A stretch of 5,881 bases of DNA from WVWW01 sp041568335 (GTDB lineage: Bacteria > Acidobacteriota > Polarisedimenticolia > Polarisedimenticolales > Polarisedimenticolaceae). Under the pieces are notes generated by a model, which had not been told where the DNA came from, did no database searches, and was given only the letters and a program-made list of their open reading frames with translations. Shown here one piece after another: positions 5,582 to 5,881 of the stretch. The DNA lies in the NCBI GenBank assembly GCA_041568335.1, contig JBFFZZ010000201.1, positions 1 to 5,881 of the forward strand, given 5' to 3'. Both the position numbers and the translations under genes were made by a program. Position 1 is the first letter of the stretch. Every line of letters starts with the position of its first letter.

Positions 5582-5585
5582 CGCG

Positions 5586-5881
5586 TCAGTTTGCGGACTC
5601 TCGAACGAAACGCGTCCATGCCTCGAGCGCGGCCGAGAGCAACGCGTCGGGCGTCGAGGCGGCATCCAGCCAGACGATCCCCGGCTCCTTGCGGAACCAA
5701 GTGCGCTGGCGCTTGGCGTACCGACGTGTGTGGACCTTCACACGCTCGATCACGCCGTCCATCGACTCACCGTGGCGCAGCGCGTGCACGACCTCGCGGT
5801 AACCGATGGCCTGGAACGCGTTGCATTCGGGCGACACGCCCGCGGCCAGAAGGCCACGCACCTCGTCTTCGAGCCCGGCGG
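5586..5881 (-). CDS. miaA: tRNA dimethylallyltransferase MiaA, C-terminal part (5' end outside window)
   Basis: The last 98 complete codons are visible, ending in TGA at 5588-5586; the N-terminal P-loop half lies beyond the right edge. MiaA attaches a dimethylallyl group to N6 of A37 in tRNAs that read codons starting with U, improving codon-anticodon pairing. The family is recognised from EVRGLLAAGVSP, followed by NAFQAIGYREVV (compare the MiaA QAIGYKE motif), and from the conserved TRRYAKRQRTWFRKE stretch with its run of basic residues that contact tRNA. The C-terminus (about 25 residues after WFRKE) is of normal length. The miaA-hfq order with a short gap is the arrangement known from many Proteobacteria, so both are likely co-transcribed, with hfq also served by its own element in the gap. 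Confidence 0.93.
   Translation of the reverse strand, partial: AGLEDEVRGLLAAGVSPECNAFQAIGYREVVHALRHGESMDGVIERVKVHTRRYAKRQRTWFRKEPGIVWLDAASTPDALLSAALEAWTRFVRESAN

Noticed and set aside
5552..5665. Upstream extension of the hfq frame to 5665
   Set aside because: It overlaps the miaA 3' end, lacks Hfq similarity, and the GGAGGG site points to ATG 5551.

Overview
This is a GC-rich bacterial chromosomal window with tightly packed housekeeping genes. No mobile elements, CRISPR arrays, rRNA or tRNA genes are visible. The gene set (Hfq, a type IV pilus retraction-type ATPase, MutS2 with a C-terminal Smr domain, MiaA, a PgsA-type phospholipid synthase) suggests a Gram-negative-like, high-GC lineage such as Acidobacteriota or one of the former Deltaproteobacteria. 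That assignment is an inference from gene content and composition; no single gene proves it.

Layout. On the + strand, positions 1-745 hold the 3' end of a TPR-repeat protein gene and, 6 nt later, a small NYN/YacP-type putative ribonuclease gene. Four nt further on is the convergent 3' end of mutS2 (minus strand). mutS2 overlaps the upstream pgsA by 4 nt (GTGA), so pgsA-mutS2 is a translationally coupled minus-strand operon. A 116-nt divergent promoter region (3740-3855) separates pgsA from a plus-strand pilT-like gene. Outward-facing -35-like elements for the two genes lie inside one perfect 8-bp inverted repeat. The pilT-like gene converges on and overlaps by 11 nt the 3' end of hfq (minus strand). 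hfq lies 34 nt downstream of the 3' end of miaA, which runs off the right edge. This is the classic miaA-hfq arrangement, with an added extended -10 element in the gap.

The most interesting feature is the pilT-like gene. After a normal-length PilT domain (about 365 residues) the frame continues into a roughly 116-residue coiled-coil tail. That tail begins at an internal ATG with a near-consensus Shine-Dalgarno sequence and a local run of AT-rich, atypical codons. The gene may therefore encode both a PilT-coiled-coil fusion and a separate coiled-coil protein.

Several genes concern RNA or ribosomes: MiaA (tRNA modification), Hfq (sRNA chaperone), MutS2 (a collided-ribosome splitting factor in Bacillus as well as a recombination-related ATPase) and a YacP/Rae1-like NYN protein. 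The window has no gene-free stretch longer than 300 nt.
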